Below are positions 61,248-64,000 of a stretch of DNA of 64,000 bases, one piece after another. Where the stretch lies: positions 1-64,000 of the forward strand of contig NZ_JAFMSS010000013.1 of the NCBI RefSeq assembly GCF_017916295.1, written 5' to 3'. The notes under the pieces are model-generated. The model saw only the letters and a program-made list of their open reading frames with translations, searched no databases and was not told the origin of the DNA. Positions within the stretch are counted from its first letter, which is position 1. Every line of letters starts with the position of its first letter. The stretch comes from Rubellimicrobium arenae (GTDB lineage Bacteria; Pseudomonadota; Alphaproteobacteria; Rhodobacterales; Rhodobacteraceae). Position numbers and translations under genes: made by a program.

Positions 61248-61395
61248 GGGGGCGTGTCGTGCCCCCCATCCACATTCCAATGCAGCAGCTGTCGCTGATG
61301 GCTGGGGCAGCCGCGCCGGCCCTATCGGTCCCTCAGTCCTAATAGGCAGTTCCAGGCATTGGAGCGCAGGCGGCAGGGACCTGCTGCCTGGCCAC

Positions 61396-62496
61396 TCAGC
61401 TGGCTGCCCAGGGGTCGACGGATTGCCCTCCGAAGATCACCTCCCGAGGCAACTGGAAGATGAAATAAGGATTGAGCGAGGGCGGCGCGCTGACTGCGTC
61501 CAGTCGGCCCAACTGGTCGGCGTTGAGCTCAAGCTGCAGGGCAGCCATGTTGTTCATCAGCTGGTCCCGCCGGCTCGCGCCGAGGAGAAGCGAGGTCATG
61601 GCGGGGCGGTTGAGCACCCAAGCCAGCGCCACTTGCGCCGGCGGGACGCCAATCTCGTCCGCGATCTCGCGGACCGCGTCGACGATGCCGAAGTTCCTCT
61701 CGGTGAACAGCATGCCGCCATAGGGGTTGTCGCCGCTCAGACGGTCGCGGGGCTGACCGTCGTCGGTCGTGGCGCGGTCGGGGAGGGCGCTTGCCCGACC
61801 GGCCTCGGCCAGCATCTCGCGCCCATATTTACCGGTCAGGAGGCCACCGGCGAGCGGACTCCAGGGCATGAGCCCGAGGCCGAACTCCTGGGCCATGGGA
61901 AGGAGATCCAGCTCCACACCGCGCTCGACCAGGGACCAGGCGTTCTGGAGTCCGATCGGCCCCGGCAGCCCATGCGCAGCGGCGAGCGTCGCCACCTTGG
62001 CCACGTACCAGGACGGCGTGTTCGAGAACCCGTAGTACAGGATCTCGCCCCGCGCCACGGCACCCGCGAGCGTCCGCAGCACCTCCTCGGCCGGGGTGGT
62101 GCGGTCCCAGACATGAACCCAGTAAAGGTCGATCCGGTCGGTGCCGAGCCGCCGCAGCGAGCCCTCGATGCCCCGCCGGATATTGAACGCGCCATTGCCA
62201 CCATGCATCGGGTGCCCTTGCGACCGCGGGAAGCCGGACTTGGTCGAGACCACGAGCCGGTCGCGCATTCCGCTATCCGCGAGGAAGCGGCCCAGCATCG
62301 CCTCGCTCTCGCCGCCACTGTAGACGTCGGCCGTGTCGAGGAGGTTGCCCCCGGCTTCCACATACGTGTCGAAGATCGCGCGCGCCTCCGGCTCGTCGCT
62401 GCCCCAACGGCCTGCGCCGAAGGTCATCGTGCCCAGGGCCAGGGGGCTGACGATCAGGCCCGAGCGGCCGAACGTGCGATAGTCCGTCATCTTCAT
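61396..62496 (-). CDS. Aldo/keto reductase
   Basis: A 366-residue AKR protein. The catalytic tetrad is recognisable: D-T-A-D-V-Y-S-G (Asp56, Tyr59-type), K-S-G-F near 84-87, and H in Y-W-V-H-V-W near 125. The late S-R-R-D-Q-L-M-N-N segment binds NADPH. The overall pattern is that of YajO/YakC-type (AKR11-13) reductases, which reduce aldehydes and ketones. It is divergent from a LysR gene, with a dyad between, and is probably controlled by it. Confidence 0.9.
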   Translation of the reverse strand: MKMTDYRTFGRSGLIVSPLALGTMTFGAGRWGSDEPEARAIFDTYVEAGGNLLDTADVYSGGESEAMLGRFLADSGMRDRLVVSTKSGFPRSQGHPMHGGNGAFNIRRGIEGSLRRLGTDRIDLYWVHVWDRTTPAEEVLRTLAGAVARGEILYYGFSNTPSWYVAKVATLAAAHGLPGPIGLQNAWSLVERGVELDLLPMAQEFGLGLMPWSPLAGGLLTGKYGREMLAEAGRASALPDRATTDDGQPRDRLSGDNPYGGMLFTERNFGIVDAVREIADEIGVPPAQVALAWVLNRPAMTSLLLGASRRDQLMNNMAALQLELNADQLGRLDAVSAPPSLNPYFIFQLPREVIFGGQSVDPWAAS

Positions 62497-62596
62497 TGAA
62501 CGTCTCCGTCATCATCGCCACTCCGGTGGCTTGGGACGGAAGGGTAGGGGCGGTCAGGGGCGGCGATTAGCCGTTCCCAGCAGCATGAGCTTGTGA

Positions 62597-62614
62597 GACA
62601 TTCTCAAGAATGTC
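62597..62614. promoter_or_regulatory. Inverted repeat spanning the start codon of the LysR gene
   Basis: GACATTC (62597-62603) and GAATGTC (62608-62614) flank TCAA. The ATG of the LysR gene (62610-62612) lies inside the right arm. It may be a LysR autoregulatory site or block translation. The divergent AKR gene starts 100 bp away. Confidence 0.5.
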
Positions 62615-63497
62615 CCGGCAGCCCTTCAACGATCTGGCGGCCTTCGCCGCGGTGGCGCGCGCGCGCAGCTTCACGGTCGCGGCGGCTCAACTTGGCCTGT
62701 CGCCCTCGGCCCTCAGCCACGCCATGCGGGCCCTGGAGGAGCGGCTCGGCGTGAGGCTTCTGGCCCGGACGACCCGATCGGTCGCTCCGACCGAAGCTGG
62801 AGCCGCCTTGCTGGAACGGCTTGGCCCGGCGCTCGATCAGATCGAGGACGGGCTGCTGGCCCTCACGGACTGGCGCGACGACCCCGCCGGTGTCGTCCGC
62901 CTGACGACATTCCACTGGATCGCTTCCACGCTCTTGGCCGAGCGGCTGCCTCTCTTCCTGGCCCGGCATCCGGAAATCCGGATCGAAGTCAACGTGGACG
63001 ACGGGCTCACGGACATCGTCGCCTCGGGCTTCGACGCCGGCATCCGGCTGGGCGAGACCATCGAGAAGGACATGATCGCCGTCCGGATCGGCCCGCCGCT
63101 GCGCGCCCTTGTCGTCGCCACGCCCGAATACTGGAAGCTGCACGGCAAGCCAGGTCATCCCCGTGACCTGCAACGATACCGCTGCATCGGCTATCGGCAC
63201 CTGTCGAGCGGGGCGCTCATGCCCTGGGATTTCGAGAAGGACGGACGGGCGCTTCGGCAGCAGGTGACGGGGCCGCTCGTGTGCAACTCGTCCGACCTCG
63301 CGCTGGCCAACGTGCGGGCCGGGCAAGGCGTCGGATGGCACATGGAGCAGGACGTGGCGGCCGACATCGCCGCGGGCCAACTCGAGCAGGTGCTCGACGA
63401 CTGGAGCCAGCCCTTTCCAGGGGCATTCCTCTACCATCCGAGCCGGCGACAGGTTCCGCCGCCGCTGCGCGCGCTAATCGACTTCCTCAGGGCCTGA
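62610..63497 (+). CDS. LysR-family transcriptional regulator
   Basis: A 295-residue protein. The N-terminal HTH reads F-A-A-V-A-R-A-R-S-F-T-V-A-A-A-Q-L-G-L-S near 12-31, then S-A-L-S-H-A-M-R-A-L-E-E-R-L-G, then L-L-A-R-T-T-R-S-V. The substrate domain starts at about 91 with A-G-V-V-R-L-T. It belongs to the group with a divergent AKR or oxidoreductase target. There is no clear ribosome-binding site before the ATG, which is inside an inverted repeat. A start at another codon does not fit the HTH. Confidence 0.9.
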   Translation: MSRQPFNDLAAFAAVARARSFTVAAAQLGLSPSALSHAMRALEERLGVRLLARTTRSVAPTEAGAALLERLGPALDQIEDGLLALTDWRDDPAGVVRLTTFHWIASTLLAERLPLFLARHPEIRIEVNVDDGLTDIVASGFDAGIRLGETIEKDMIAVRIGPPLRALVVATPEYWKLHGKPGHPRDLQRYRCIGYRHLSSGALMPWDFEKDGRALRQQVTGPLVCNSSDLALANVRAGQGVGWHMEQDVAADIAAGQLEQVLDDWSQPFPGAFLYHPSRRQVPPPLRALIDFLRA

Positions 63498-63705
63498 GGA
63501 GGCGGCGTCGCGGCGCGGGCCCGAGAGAAGCAAACGTGCAAGAGCGTCTCCCGGTCGCCGCATGGCGTCGGCGCGCCCTGTTCCAGCCAGACCGGCCCGA
63601 GACGGTCGCGGGCACGGCCGGGCCAGCGGGCTTGGCCGCCCGGGCGCGGACATATGGACCTGCGGGACCGGAGCCGGAGCCGCAGGCCCCCGGCCCGCAC
63701 TTGGG

Positions 63706-63999
63706 TCAGGCTCGGCCTGATCGCGATCGGGCCACGCGCCGCCAGCCGCCCAGGACCAGGAGCCCACCCGCCAGTAGCGGGAGTGACGCGGGCAGCGGGA
63801 TGGGCGCGAGTTCGATGACGCTTCCGTCCTCTGCCGAAAAGCCGTTGATGGCCACGTAGACCCTTCCGCGGTCGCCCACGGCCAAGCCCGTCGGGTTGGA
63901 AAGGTCGCCGAACAGCAGCTTCGACGTGCCATCCGCAGCGATGGAGTAAAGCGCCCCGGTGGTGCCCGGGTTGAGGAGGCTGTCGCTGTCCAGCTCCAG
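63706..63999 (-). CDS. 3' end of a secreted ScyD/ScyE-like (NHL/SMP-30-type) protein with a VPLPA-like sorting signal (partial)
   Basis: Ninety-seven codons are in the window on the minus strand, running to TGA at 63708-63706; the gene begins beyond 64000. The text T-T-G-A-L-Y-S-I-A-A-D-G-T-S-K-L and N-P-T-G-L-A-V-G-D-R-G-R-V-Y-V-A is the propeller-blade pattern of the ScyD/ScyE family. The C-terminus has I-P-L-P-A-S-L-P, then a hydrophobic helix (L-L-A-G-G-L-L-V-L-G-G-W) and R-R-V-A-R-S-R. This is a VPLPA-CTERM-type signal like that of the protein at 38798. The role of the propeller is unknown. Confidence 0.8.
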   Translation of the reverse strand: MELDSDSLLNPGTTGALYSIAADGTSKLLFGDLSNPTGLAVGDRGRVYVAINGFSAEDGSVIELAPIPLPASLPLLAGGLLVLGGWRRVARSRSGRA

Positions 64000-64000
64000 C

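Noticed and set aside
1..64000. tRNA, rRNA, CRISPR array, prophage or replication origin
   Set aside because: No tRNA-like T-loop segment, no spaced repeat array, no phage structural gene and no dnaA or repABC gene was seen.

Overview
The window is about 64 kb of high-GC DNA whose gene content points to an alphaproteobacterium of the Rhodobacterales (Paracoccaceae/Roseobacter group). The supporting features are a sox-type sulfur cluster with soxE/soxF homologues, a compact psd-pssA-pmtA locus for methylated phospholipids, TctABC and TauE/SafE transporters, an RTX repeat protein, a DUF1127 protein, and two secreted proteins with the VPLPA-type C-terminal sorting signal common in this order. 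A genus such as Rubellimicrobium is only a guess. No tRNA, rRNA, phage or CRISPR was seen. Intergenic gaps are unusually long (often 300-1150 bp), and several loci are clearly decaying.

Layout. 0-2 kb: the tail of a likely arabinofuranosidase, a long empty stretch and an HdeA/B-like secreted protein. 2-9.5 kb, minus strand: XdhC, a periplasmic molybdenum hydroxylase (2Fe-2S and Mo subunits) and then soxE-soxF-soxX-soxY-soxZ-soxA, with no soxB or soxCD and with a SoxY that lacks the usual GGCGG tail. 10.1-12.2 kb: psd-pssA-pmtA, a contiguous route from CDP-diacylglycerol to methylated PE/PC. 12.2-20.3 kb: an IS5-like transposase relic, a DUF1206 membrane protein, a TauE/SafE exporter, a trypsin-like protease with a duplicated Cys-rich module, an LprI/MliC-like protein, and a secreted protein with about six Cys-paired repeats that suggest a beta-propeller. 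20.6-25.2 kb: a complete sugar-type ABC importer closed by a strong hairpin. 25.7-30.3 kb: DUF1127, RTX protein, homocysteine S-methyltransferase and a secreted TPR-like protein. 30.3-34.1 kb: a 1271-residue SARP/BTAD-ATPase regulator convergent with the TPR gene.

34.9-40.7 kb: an NCS1 transporter, an EamA exporter, a VPLPA-anchored secreted protein and a membrane protein. 41.4-45.1 kb: a wrecked phosphorus-related block, made of a beta-propeller phytase with three lesions, a frameshifted and truncated ABC permease, and the PhoU-like end of a Na/Pi cotransporter abutting it at a deletion scar. 45.4-47.4 kb: an Rrf2 regulator, thioredoxin-reductase-like flavoprotein and methyltransferase operon. 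47.6-51.6 kb: tctC-tctB-tctA followed one base later by a haloacetate dehalogenase with the fluoroacetate-type active site. 52-64 kb: small enzyme and regulator units (VOC protein, GlxA/AraC regulator, lipase, DoxX pseudogene, DUF808, divergent SMR exporters with a TetR gene and a clear operator, NAD(P)-binding oxidoreductase, AtaL-like protein, two LysR regulators, an aldo/keto reductase), ending in the 3' part of a second VPLPA protein of ScyD/ScyE type.

The parts most worth follow-up are the SoxB-less sox/molybdenum-hydroxylase cluster, the TctABC-dehalogenase operon, the Cys-paired repeat protein, and the phytase/permease/Na-Pi graveyard.
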